DNA of 41,185 nucleotides. Source: Bacteroidales bacterium UBA1410. Its GTDB lineage: Bacteria; Bacteroidota; Bacteroidia; Bacteroidales; Dysgonomonadaceae. The notes below the pieces were generated by a model. That model was not told the origin of the DNA and searched no databases. It saw only the letters and a list, made by a program, of their open reading frames with translations. Positions 8,780-16,090 of the stretch are shown here, piece after piece (position 1 is the first letter of the stretch; each line of letters starts with the position of its first letter). The translations under genes were made by a program, and so were the position numbers. The stretch covers positions 1 to 41,185 of the forward strand of contig DBPW01000028.1 of NCBI GenBank assembly GCA_002305015.1, given 5' to 3'.

Positions 8780-10186
8780 TTAAACATTAACCAAAGAGGA
8801 TGCCCTATCGATGGCTTTTTTCAAAGCACCCAATTTGCTGTTGACTTCCTGCAATTCATACTCGTCGTTGCTTTGTGCCACAATACCTGCTCCGGCCTGA
8901 TACCAGAGTTCGTTGTTGCGGCTTACAAAAGTGCGGATGGTAATAGCTTGGTTGAGATCGCCGTTTAATCCGATAAACCCGATGCAACCTCCGTAGGCGC
9001 CCCGATTGTGCTTCTCGATCTCGGAAATAAGTTGCATGGCACGCACTTTGGGTGCTCCCGAAAGGGTGCCGGCAGGAAAAGTATCGAAAAAGGCCTTGAT
9101 GGGATCGGTGCCCTCGTCGAGTGTGCCGCTCACACGCGAAACCAGATGAATAACATGTGAGTAAAACTGCGGTTCTTTATAGAAATCGACCTTTACATCG
9201 TGTGCATTTCTACTCAGATCGTTTCTGGCAAGGTCGACCAGCATGACATGCTCTGCATTCTCTTTGGGGTCGTTCATCAGAAACTCCATCGCCTTCATAT
9301 CTTCCTTATAATTTCCGGTACGGCGGGTTGTACCGGCAATGGGGTCGATGCTGATTCGGGAACCTTTAATTTTGCAGTGCGTTTCGGGAGAAGAACCGAA
9401 AATGCGGTATCCGCCAAAATCGAAATAAAACAGATAAGGCGAAGGATTGATGGAACGCAATGTCCGGTACACCTTGAAATCGTCGCCCGAGAATCGTTGA
9501 ACGAAACGGCGCGAAAGCACAATCTGAAAGACATCTCCCCGAAGACAATGTTGCACGCCACGACGCACATCGGCCTTGAATTCCTCATCGGTAATGGTGC
9601 TGTATTCCTCACCTTCGGGAAAAAAGTTGTACAACGCAACATTACGGACATTCATCAGCAACTCCACACGCGAGAGCCGACTTTCTTCTCCATCGCGAAG
9701 AAGCTCAACAATAGTGATTTCGTCCTTAAAGTGATCGAAAATCAGCATGTAGCGATAAAGAATGTACAGCATATCGGGGGCATCGCTGCGTTCTTCCTTG
9801 CTTTCGCGAACGGGAATATTTTCGGTATATTTCACGCAATTAAAAGTGGTATATCCAAACAATCCACAAGCATCACTATGTTCGCCTTCCACTTTTATCT
9901 GTTGAAGGAAACCGCTCAATGCGTCGGAAATCGTAAAAGACGCAGACAGCGGGCGCATTTCTTTTTCCCCATCGGGAAATTTCATCGTACACATACCCCG
10001 ATTTACATCGACAGAAGCTATGGGTTCTAGTCCGATGTAAGAGGTGCTATTTTCGTTGGCATGGAAATCGGAACTTTCCAGCAATGCCGATTGCGGAAAA
10101 GCATCGCGCACTTTCAGATAAATGCTCACCGGCGTATGAAGGTCGCCAAGAATTTTTTTAGTATGGGTATGAAAATTGTAAGACAT
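8780..10186 (-). CDS. trpE: anthranilate synthase component I
   Basis: The 468-residue chorismate-utilising enzyme makes anthranilate from chorismate with ammonia from TrpG. The N-terminal segment LLESSDFHANENSTSYIG corresponds to the LLES element that binds feedback-inhibiting tryptophan. The C-terminal catalytic domain has FQIVLSRRF, GSSPETHCKI, DPIAGTTRRT, the FPAGTLSGAPKVRAM motif and GGCIGFIGLNGD. The LLES region and the operon context separate it from PabB. It is somewhat shorter than the E. coli protein, as is common in Bacteroidota. It follows trpB by 24 bp. Confidence 0.96.
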   Translation of the reverse strand: MSYNFHTHTKKILGDLHTPVSIYLKVRDAFPQSALLESSDFHANENSTSYIGLEPIASVDVNRGMCTMKFPDGEKEMRPLSASFTISDALSGFLQQIKVEGEHSDACGLFGYTTFNCVKYTENIPVRESKEERSDAPDMLYILYRYMLIFDHFKDEITIVELLRDGEESRLSRVELLMNVRNVALYNFFPEGEEYSTITDEEFKADVRRGVQHCLRGDVFQIVLSRRFVQRFSGDDFKVYRTLRSINPSPYLFYFDFGGYRIFGSSPETHCKIKGSRISIDPIAGTTRRTGNYKEDMKAMEFLMNDPKENAEHVMLVDLARNDLSRNAHDVKVDFYKEPQFYSHVIHLVSRVSGTLDEGTDPIKAFFDTFPAGTLSGAPKVRAMQLISEIEKHNRGAYGGCIGFIGLNGDLNQAITIRTFVSRNNELWYQAGAGIVAQSNDEYELQEVNSKLGALKKAIDRASSLVNV

Positions 10187-10210
10187 ATCGTAATGATTTA
10201 GTTGCTAAAA

Positions 10211-11392
10211 TTAATCCATATATTTAAGATAGGTGTCCATATCCTTATCGCCTCGCCCCGATAGTGTAAGCACTACAATATCGGAAGACGAAAATTCCAC
10301 TTTATCCAATGCTGCCAAAGCGTGAGCCGACTCCAATGCAGGAATAATCCCCTCATTTCGTGTCAAATTGAAAGCAGCTTTCAATGCCTCATCATCGGTG
10401 ATGGCCAATACCCTGGCACGCTGTTGTTTTGCCAAATGGGCATGAATAGGACCGATACCCGGATAATCCAGCCCGGCAGAAACGGAATACGGTTCAACAA
10501 TCTGTCCATCCTCGGTTTGCATGATGAGGGTTTTGCAACCGTGCAATACACCAATTTTTCCTAACTGAATGGTGGCAGCAGAGTAGCCGCTGTCAATGCC
10601 TTTTCCTCCCGCTTCAGCAAGCACAATCTTGACATTCTCGTTATCCAAATACTCATAAATTGTTCCGGCAGCATTGCTTCCCCCACCAACACACGCGAAA
10701 AGATAATCGGGAAAATCGCGTTCTTCTTTTTCTGTGAGTTGCTTTTTAATCTCTTTGCTGATAACCGACTGAAGTCGGGCTACCATATCGGGATAAGGAT
10801 GAGGACCAATAGTCGATCCGATCACATAATGCGTGTCTTCGGGATGACTGCACCAGTCGCGAATAGCTTCGTTTGTAGCATCTTTCAATGTCATGTTTCC
10901 TGAAGTAACGGGGACCACTGTCGCTCCTAACATTTCCATTTTTTTTACGTTTGGGAACTGCCGCTCCACATCGGTTTTCCCCATATAAACCGTACAAGGC
11001 ATCTGCATGAGTGCGCACACCGTTGCCGTAGCTACTCCATGTTGACCGGCTCCGGTTTCCGCAATAATGCGGGTTTTGCCCATCCTTCGGGCAATAAGCA
11101 CCTGCCCTATGGCATTATTGATTTTGTGGGCACCGGTATGATTGAGGTCTTCCCGTTTAAGATAAATCTTACAACCATGCCGTTCAGAGAGTTGCTTGGA
11201 TAAATACAACGGTGAGGGTCGTCCCACATAATCGCGCAACAACGATTGAAATTCCTGTTGAAAGCTTTCGCTTTCCATAATATCAAGGTAAGCTTGCTGT
11301 AAATCTTCCACGCATTTGTGAAGAATTTCGGGTACATAAGCTCCGCCAAATTCGCCATAATACCCTTTTTCGTTTACTGTAAATTGATTCAT
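10211..11392 (-). CDS. trpB: tryptophan synthase beta subunit
   Basis: This is the first structural gene of the operon; gene order B-E-G-D-C-F-A is common in Bacteroidota. The enzyme condenses indole with serine using PLP. The PLP lysine lies in HTGAHKINNAIGQ; ETGAGQHGVATATVCAL, the GGGSNA phosphate loop and LSGRGDKDMDTY are all present. An upstream in-frame ATG at 11446 would add 18 residues, but these would be read from the attenuator hairpin itself. The ATG at 11392, giving MNQFTVNEKGYYGEFGGAYV, matches the family N-terminus and is chosen (393 residues). Confidence 0.96.
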   Translation of the reverse strand: MNQFTVNEKGYYGEFGGAYVPEILHKCVEDLQQAYLDIMESESFQQEFQSLLRDYVGRPSPLYLSKQLSERHGCKIYLKREDLNHTGAHKINNAIGQVLIARRMGKTRIIAETGAGQHGVATATVCALMQMPCTVYMGKTDVERQFPNVKKMEMLGATVVPVTSGNMTLKDATNEAIRDWCSHPEDTHYVIGSTIGPHPYPDMVARLQSVISKEIKKQLTEKEERDFPDYLFACVGGGSNAAGTIYEYLDNENVKIVLAEAGGKGIDSGYSAATIQLGKIGVLHGCKTLIMQTEDGQIVEPYSVSAGLDYPGIGPIHAHLAKQQRARVLAITDDEALKAAFNLTRNEGIIPALESAHALAALDKVEFSSSDIVVLTLSGRGDKDMDTYLKYMD

Positions 11393-11430
11393 AATGAAAA
11401 AACGTTTATTTGTAAATATCCCTAAAAACG

Positions 11431-11457
11431 AAAAAACCTGTCGCAAGGTGCGACAGG
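11431..11457 (-). terminator. trp attenuator terminator
   Basis: On the minus strand CCTGTCGCA and TGCGACAGG form a perfect 9-bp GC-rich stem with a 3-nt loop, followed at once by six T, 38 bp before the trpB start. This is a textbook intrinsic terminator inside the operon leader. Its loop and 3' arm contain CCTTGCGAC, which can instead pair with an upstream segment (see the antiterminator entry). Confidence 0.9.
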
Positions 11458-11514
11458 CTTTCTGATCTTTATTCTATTGCTTACTTCAAAAAACACGGAT
11501 GCTTCCCTTACGAC
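11440..11514 (-). promoter_or_regulatory. trp antiterminator pairing
   Basis: GUCGUAAGG (11514-11506, at the leader stop codon) can pair over 9 bp, with one G-U, to CCUUGCGAC (11448-11440, loop plus 3' arm of the terminator). Forming it destroys the terminator. The same upstream segment also forms the 3' arm of a competing hairpin (11507-11529: CTTAC/GTAAG plus ACT/AGT around one mismatch, 5-nt loop) that overlaps the last leader codons. This is the 1:2 / 2:3 / 3:4 logic of ribosome-mediated attenuation: stalling at the Trp codons would block 1:2 and favour antitermination. Confidence 0.8.
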
Positions 11515-11567
11515 TTTGTGAGTTGTAAGTGACGCCACCAATATCTGTTTGAAAGTAGATAATTCAT
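11508..11567 (-). CDS. trpL: trp operon leader peptide with tandem Trp codons
   Basis: A 19-codon ORF reads MNYLLSNRYWWRHLQLTKS and stops at the base of the attenuator hairpins. Codons 10 and 11 are consecutive TGG Trp codons (11535-11540) in a very short peptide, directly between a good promoter and an intrinsic terminator ahead of trpB. An AAAGGGAA purine run precedes the ATG. The two Trp codons lie shortly upstream of the 5' arm of the first hairpin, so a ribosome stalled there would cover that arm. The peptide should have no function beyond sensing charged tRNA-Trp. It is too short to be found by a normal gene caller. Confidence 0.88.
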   Translation of the reverse strand: MNYLLSNRYWWRHLQLTKS

Positions 11568-11585
11568 TTCCCTTTAATTTTCTTG

Positions 11586-11616
11586 CAAAAGTATATGAGA
11601 GAAAAATAAAATGCAA
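11586..11616 (-). promoter_or_regulatory. trp operon promoter
   Basis: TACTTTTG (11593-11586) is an exact match to the Bacteroidota TAnnTTTG -7 motif, with a TTGC -33-like box (11616-11613) 19 bp upstream. Transcription would start near 11580, giving a leader of about 190 nt with only about a dozen bases before the leader peptide ATG. Confidence 0.75.
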
Positions 11617-11642
11617 TATATTTACATACTTTAACCTAGAAT

Positions 11643-11852
11643 TTATAGCGCTTCGGCTTCAAATCCGGTTCGTTTGATGGTCTTAATAATGTCATCCACC
11701 GAAAGTTCATCGGTTTCCACGGTCAAAATTTTGTCGGGATGTTCGATATCTACTTTCCATGAAAGTATGCCTTTCTTCTTATCCAGAAACGGTTTTACTT
11801 TTGATACACAATTGGAGCAATGGATATTGGTTTTGAATCGTAATGTTTTCAT
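11643..11852 (-). CDS. small HMA-domain copper chaperone
   Basis: The 69-residue protein is a single heavy-metal-associated domain with the metal-binding motif IHCSNCVSKV (CxxC) near the N-terminus and the beta-alpha-beta-beta-alpha-beta layout of CopZ/Atx1-type chaperones. It probably carries Cu(I) in the cytoplasm to the adjacent CopA. Its ATG overlaps the copA stop by 4 bp, so the two are translationally coupled. Call it CopZ-like; the metal is inferred from the neighbour. Confidence 0.88.
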   Translation of the reverse strand: MKTLRFKTNIHCSNCVSKVKPFLDKKKGILSWKVDIEHPDKILTVETDELSVDDIIKTIKRTGFEAEAL

Positions 11853-14257
11853 ATCTTTTTTGATTTTAATCGTAAACTATTGGTTACCACACTTACCGAA
11901 CTCAACGCCATTGCAGCACCGGCAATCATGGGGTTGAGCATAAACCCGCTGAACGGATACAACACTCCCGCAGCAATGGGGATGCCGATAGCGTTGTAAA
12001 TGAATGCCCAGAAGAGATTTTGTTTGATCACCTTGGCAGTTTGTTTCGATAGGTGGATCGCTTTGGGTACTTTGGTGAGATCAGATGAGATGATGGTCAT
12101 TTTTGCCACATCCATCGCAATATCGCTGCCTTTGCCCATGGCGATGCTGACGTCGGCCTGCGCCAATGCTGCACTGTCGTTGATACCGTCGCCCACCATC
12201 GCCACTATCTTTCCCTGCTGTTGCCATTTTTTGATAAGCAAGGCTTTTTCATCGGGATGCACGTTGCCTTTATAGGAAGTTATACTCAGCTGCCGCGCCA
12301 CCTCGGCAACCGCTTTTTCGTTATCGCCGGTGTATATAGCCACTTCTATGCCCATCTGTTGCAATTGCTCGACAGCCTCCTTAGAAGTAGGCTTCAACTG
12401 ATCGGTAAGGGCAATGAGGCACAATACCCTCTCTTCATCGGCAAAAAGCGAAACGGTACGGGCTGCCTCCATCTCACGGACAATCAGGGTTTGCAAATGG
12501 AAAGGAACAGGTACATTTTTCGATGAAATAAAGGCTTCATTGCCTACATAATACTTCTTCCCATAATAAACGCCTTCGACTCCTTGTCCGCTAACATGCG
12601 CAATTTCCACGTTCTCAAGAAGTGAGCAGCCATCCTGCAATTCGGCTACGATAGCTTCTCCCAATGGATGCCCCGATTTGTATTCGATGCTGTACAGTAT
12701 ATTGCGCCATAATGGCTCAACATCGGCTGTCCATTTCATGGAGGTAACCACCGGTCTGCCCTCGGTAAGGGTTCCTGTTTTATCGAGCACCACCACATCG
12801 ATATCTTTCGCCAATTCCAAACTCTCTGCATCTTTAATAAGAATACCTTCTTCGGCTCCTTTACCAATGGCCACCATGACCGCAGTAGGCGTGGCCAATC
12901 CGAGAGCACACGGACACGCAATCACCAGCACGGTAACCATCGCCAAAAGTCCGTGAACAACGCCGTTTTCGCCACCAAAAATAAGCCAGCCAACAAAACT
13001 CACCAGAGCAATACCAATTACCACAGGAACAAAAATTGCGGCAATCTTGTCCACCAGTGCCTGTACCGGGGCTTTACTTCCACGCGCTTCGTCCACCAAT
13101 TTTATGATATGTGCTAACAACGTATCTTTACCTACCTTTTGCGCACGGAAGTAAAAACTACCTTGTCGGTTCAATGTGCCGGCAAATACCTTATCGCCGG
13201 GTTTCTTTTCCACGGGAATGGGTTCGCCACTGATCATGCTTTCGTCAACAAACGAGACTCCTTCCGTTACTTCACCATCCACGGCTATGCGTTCACCGGG
13301 CTTCACCAACACAATATCGCCCACGGCAACATCCGAAATAGGGATTTCGATCGGCATGCCATCTTTTACAACTACTACCGTTGAGGGCTGCAGTCCCATC
13401 AGTTTTTTGATGGCTTCGGAAGTATTTTCTTTTGCTCTTTCTTCCAACAGTTTTCCGAGTAAGATGAAAGCAATGATTACGGCCGATGCCTCAAAATAGA
13501 CATGAGCTTCCAGTCCTTTGTTTTCCCAAAACTGAGGGAAAAGCGTGTTGAAAACGCTAAAGAGATACGAAATGCCGGTACTCAATGCCACCAGCGTATC
13601 CATGTTTGCCGAACGATGTTTTGCCTGTTTCCATGCCCCAACGAAAAAACGACGCCCAAAAACAAACAGCACCGGAGTAGCCAATGCCCACATGATATAG
13701 TTCGCATATGGCCAATGCATAAAAAACATGCCGATGAAGACAATCGGTACCGATAATAGAAGCGCACCAATGGTTTCGTTTTTGAGTTTGCGATAATTTT
13801 CCCTGTGTAAACGTTCCACATTCTCGACCGATAATTCGTCGTCCTCAATCAACATATCGTAGCCGATTTCCTGCAGAGCCTGACGCATTTTTTGAGGGGA
13901 AGTAATATCGGGAAGATATTCAACAGTCCCTTTCTCATTGCCGTAATTGACCGAGGCATTTAAAACGCCGGGCACAAATGCGAGGATGTTTTGAGTTGCA
14001 GCTGCACAAGCAGCACACGTCATATTCAGCACCGGATAGGAGCGTTTGTCGGTATATACCTCTCCACCGCTTTCACGAACAGCCGCCACGATAGCACGAA
14101 TAATATCGGCTTCGTCATCGGAAAATTCGGGGTCGATGTCGAAAACCAACTTTCCTAATTTTTTGTCTATTTCTACCGAAATGATTCCTTTAACAGAACG
14201 TATAGCCGATTTAAATCGTTCTTCATCGGCTGGATATTTCGATAACCTAATGTTCAT
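11849..14257 (-). CDS. copA: copper-translocating P1B-type ATPase
   Basis: The 802-residue protein exports Cu(I) across the inner membrane using ATP. After an N-terminal HMA-like domain without a CxxC (about residues 1-70) comes a functional-looking HMA domain with NMTCAACAAAT. Then follow membrane helices, the actuator domain (DESMISGEPIPVEK), the CPC ion site (VIACPCALGLATPTAV), the phosphorylation motif DKTGTLTEGRP, the P1B-specific SGHPLGEAIVAE and GDGINDSAALAQADVSIAMG. CPC together with HP marks the Cu+/Ag+ group. The gene ends by overlapping the small chaperone. No clear TAnnTTTG motif was seen in the 191-bp gap shared with cstA. Confidence 0.95.
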   Translation of the reverse strand: MNIRLSKYPADEERFKSAIRSVKGIISVEIDKKLGKLVFDIDPEFSDDEADIIRAIVAAVRESGGEVYTDKRSYPVLNMTCAACAAATQNILAFVPGVLNASVNYGNEKGTVEYLPDITSPQKMRQALQEIGYDMLIEDDELSVENVERLHRENYRKLKNETIGALLLSVPIVFIGMFFMHWPYANYIMWALATPVLFVFGRRFFVGAWKQAKHRSANMDTLVALSTGISYLFSVFNTLFPQFWENKGLEAHVYFEASAVIIAFILLGKLLEERAKENTSEAIKKLMGLQPSTVVVVKDGMPIEIPISDVAVGDIVLVKPGERIAVDGEVTEGVSFVDESMISGEPIPVEKKPGDKVFAGTLNRQGSFYFRAQKVGKDTLLAHIIKLVDEARGSKAPVQALVDKIAAIFVPVVIGIALVSFVGWLIFGGENGVVHGLLAMVTVLVIACPCALGLATPTAVMVAIGKGAEEGILIKDAESLELAKDIDVVVLDKTGTLTEGRPVVTSMKWTADVEPLWRNILYSIEYKSGHPLGEAIVAELQDGCSLLENVEIAHVSGQGVEGVYYGKKYYVGNEAFISSKNVPVPFHLQTLIVREMEAARTVSLFADEERVLCLIALTDQLKPTSKEAVEQLQQMGIEVAIYTGDNEKAVAEVARQLSITSYKGNVHPDEKALLIKKWQQQGKIVAMVGDGINDSAALAQADVSIAMGKGSDIAMDVAKMTIISSDLTKVPKAIHLSKQTAKVIKQNLFWAFIYNAIGIPIAAGVLYPFSGFMLNPMIAGAAMALSSVSVVTNSLRLKSKKI

Positions 14258-14416
14258 GAAACTTCCCCTTTCTTCTATTGTAAGAAAACAATTTGTAAGG
14301 GATTAAGTTCAAGCTGCTACAATCTGCAAAAAAAAATTTATTGCTATATAATGGTTACTCCTTTTCAATATTAAATTTTTTCACGAAAATACTTATCATT
14401 ATTCAGCAAATAAACG

Positions 14417-14424
14417 TACATTTG
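14417..14424 (+). promoter_or_regulatory. -7 promoter motif for cstA
   Basis: TACATTTG matches TAnnTTTG and lies 25 bp before the chosen cstA ATG. No good TTTG -33 box is visible at the expected distance. Its position favours the ATG at 14449 over the longer ORF starting at 14341, which would begin upstream of the promoter. Confidence 0.55.
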
Positions 14425-14448
14425 TGTGAAATTAAAACTTATAAGAAC

Positions 14449-15930
14449 ATGATAACATTTATCATCTGTCTCGCGATTTTAATTTTGGGTTATGTTTTTT
14501 ATTCAAAATTTATCGAACGAACATTTGGTGCAGATCCCGATAAACCAACCCCCGCTTATAAACTCAACGACAACGTAGACTATATTCCCATGCCATGGTG
14601 GCGTGTATTTCTCATTCAATTTCTGAATATTGCGGGATTAGGTCCTATTTTCGGAGCAATAGCCGGTGCAATGTGGGGACCTGTTGCTTTTGTTTGGATT
14701 GTTTTTGGAACCATCTTTGGCGGGGCCGTGCACGATTACCTCTCCGGAATGTTATCGATCAGGCATAACGGACTGAGCATAACCGAGATCATCGGTATCT
14801 ATTTGGGACTTACAGCTAAACAAGTCATGCGGTTGTTTACAATTGTATTGATGGTATTGGTAGGGGCGGTTTTTATTACAGGGCCTGCAAACATTCTGGC
14901 CGAGTTGACTCCCGCTTATGCAACCATGAATTTTTGGGTTGCTATCATTTTTATTTATTATATCCTGGCTACCCTTCTTCCGATCGATAAAATTATAGGG
15001 AAGATCTACCCCTTATTTGGTTTTGCATTGTTATTTATGGCAGTAAGTTTAATTTCGGCCCTTTTTATAAAAGGATATCAAATACCCGAACTTACAGCCG
15101 AAAACTGGCATAATTTCCACTATAACAGTGAGCAATTTCCCGTTTTCCCGATGCTGTTTATTTCGATCGCTTGTGGGGCTATTTCCGGTTTTCATGCCAC
15201 GCAATCGCCTTTAATGGCACGATGTATAAAAAACGAAAAAGAAGGTCGCAGAGTTTTCTATGGTGCGATGGTTGTAGAAGGAGTTGTTGCCCTAATATGG
15301 GCTGCTATCGGGATGAGTTTTTTCGGTGGAGTCGAAAAATTGAATGAGGTAATGGTTGCCCATCAAGGGAATGCAGCATGGGCGGTCAACGAAATATCCA
15401 ATTCGTTGCTTGGCAAATTCGGAGGAATACTGGCTATTTTGGGTGTAGTTGCGGCTCCCATAACCTCGGGAGATACCGCATTTCGTAGTGCGCGCCTGAT
15501 TGTTGCCGATGTTCTTAAAATGAAGCAAGGCCCCATGATAAACCGATTGTTGATAACTGTACCGCTGTTTATTGTTGGCTTTCTTTTAACCCAAATCAAT
15601 TTCGATATTATTTGGAGGTATTTCGCTTGGGCTAATCAAACTCTTGCCACAGTAGTGCTTTGGACAATCACAATATACCTGATTCTTAATAACAAAAAAT
15701 ACGGAATCACTCTCCTGCCCGCTTTGTTTATGACGTATGTTGTTTCTTCCTATATTTTACTTGCGCCGGAAGGATTTTCGTTGCCTAAACCTATTGCCTA
15801 TATTGGAGGAGCGGTTATTATGACATGCTGCTTCATAGCTTTTCGGGTTTATCAACAAAAACTTTCAAAAAAACAAAGGGTATTGCAACAGCCTGTTTAT
15901 ATTGTTGAAGAACGAGAAAAAATGAAGTGA
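14449..15930 (+). CDS. cstA: carbon starvation protein CstA-family transporter
   Basis: The 494-residue membrane protein belongs to the CstA family (peptide or pyruvate uptake). It shows the family N-terminal motif FGADPDKPTPAYKLNDNVDY, NIAGLGPIFGAIAGAMWGP, FGGAVHDYLSGMLSIRHNG, HATQSPLMARCIKNE and ITSGDTAFRSARLI, with many hydrophobic helices. It is shorter than E. coli CstA (about 700 residues), as in the short family branch of Bacteroidota. The ORF is open 108 bp further upstream, but the conserved N-terminus and the promoter place the start at 14449. Substrate is not fixed by sequence. Confidence 0.9.
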   Translation: MITFIICLAILILGYVFYSKFIERTFGADPDKPTPAYKLNDNVDYIPMPWWRVFLIQFLNIAGLGPIFGAIAGAMWGPVAFVWIVFGTIFGGAVHDYLSGMLSIRHNGLSITEIIGIYLGLTAKQVMRLFTIVLMVLVGAVFITGPANILAELTPAYATMNFWVAIIFIYYILATLLPIDKIIGKIYPLFGFALLFMAVSLISALFIKGYQIPELTAENWHNFHYNSEQFPVFPMLFISIACGAISGFHATQSPLMARCIKNEKEGRRVFYGAMVVEGVVALIWAAIGMSFFGGVEKLNEVMVAHQGNAAWAVNEISNSLLGKFGGILAILGVVAAPITSGDTAFRSARLIVADVLKMKQGPMINRLLITVPLFIVGFLLTQINFDIIWRYFAWANQTLATVVLWTITIYLILNNKKYGITLLPALFMTYVVSSYILLAPEGFSLPKPIAYIGGAVIMTCCFIAFRVYQQKLSKKQRVLQQPVYIVEEREKMK

Positions 15931-15990
15931 CAATATGTACGTGTTTTTGTTACATTTCTGTTAAGTTTTTAATTCTTAGCATCAAAAAAA

Positions 15991-16020
15991 TTGAGGTAAA
16001 AAACTATTTTATTACTTTTG
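15991..16020 (+). promoter_or_regulatory. promoter of the PiT gene
   Basis: TACTTTTG (16013-16020) matches the TAnnTTTG -7 motif, with TTGA 18 bp upstream as a -33-like box. The transcript would carry a leader of about 65 nt. Confidence 0.6.
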
Positions 16021-16090
16021 CGCCGTCAACTTTTTAAGTCCAAGTAGAGTATTTTTATTTAAAATACTGTATACAAGCACCAAAAACAAG

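Noticed and set aside
10211..11446. 411-residue version of TrpB
   Set aside because: The extra 18 residues are encoded by the attenuator terminator and do not match TrpB proteins; the ATG at 11392 fits the family.
11422..11616. 64-codon ORF across the trp leader
   Set aside because: It is in a different frame from the leader peptide, starts upstream of the promoter -7 motif and runs through the terminator.
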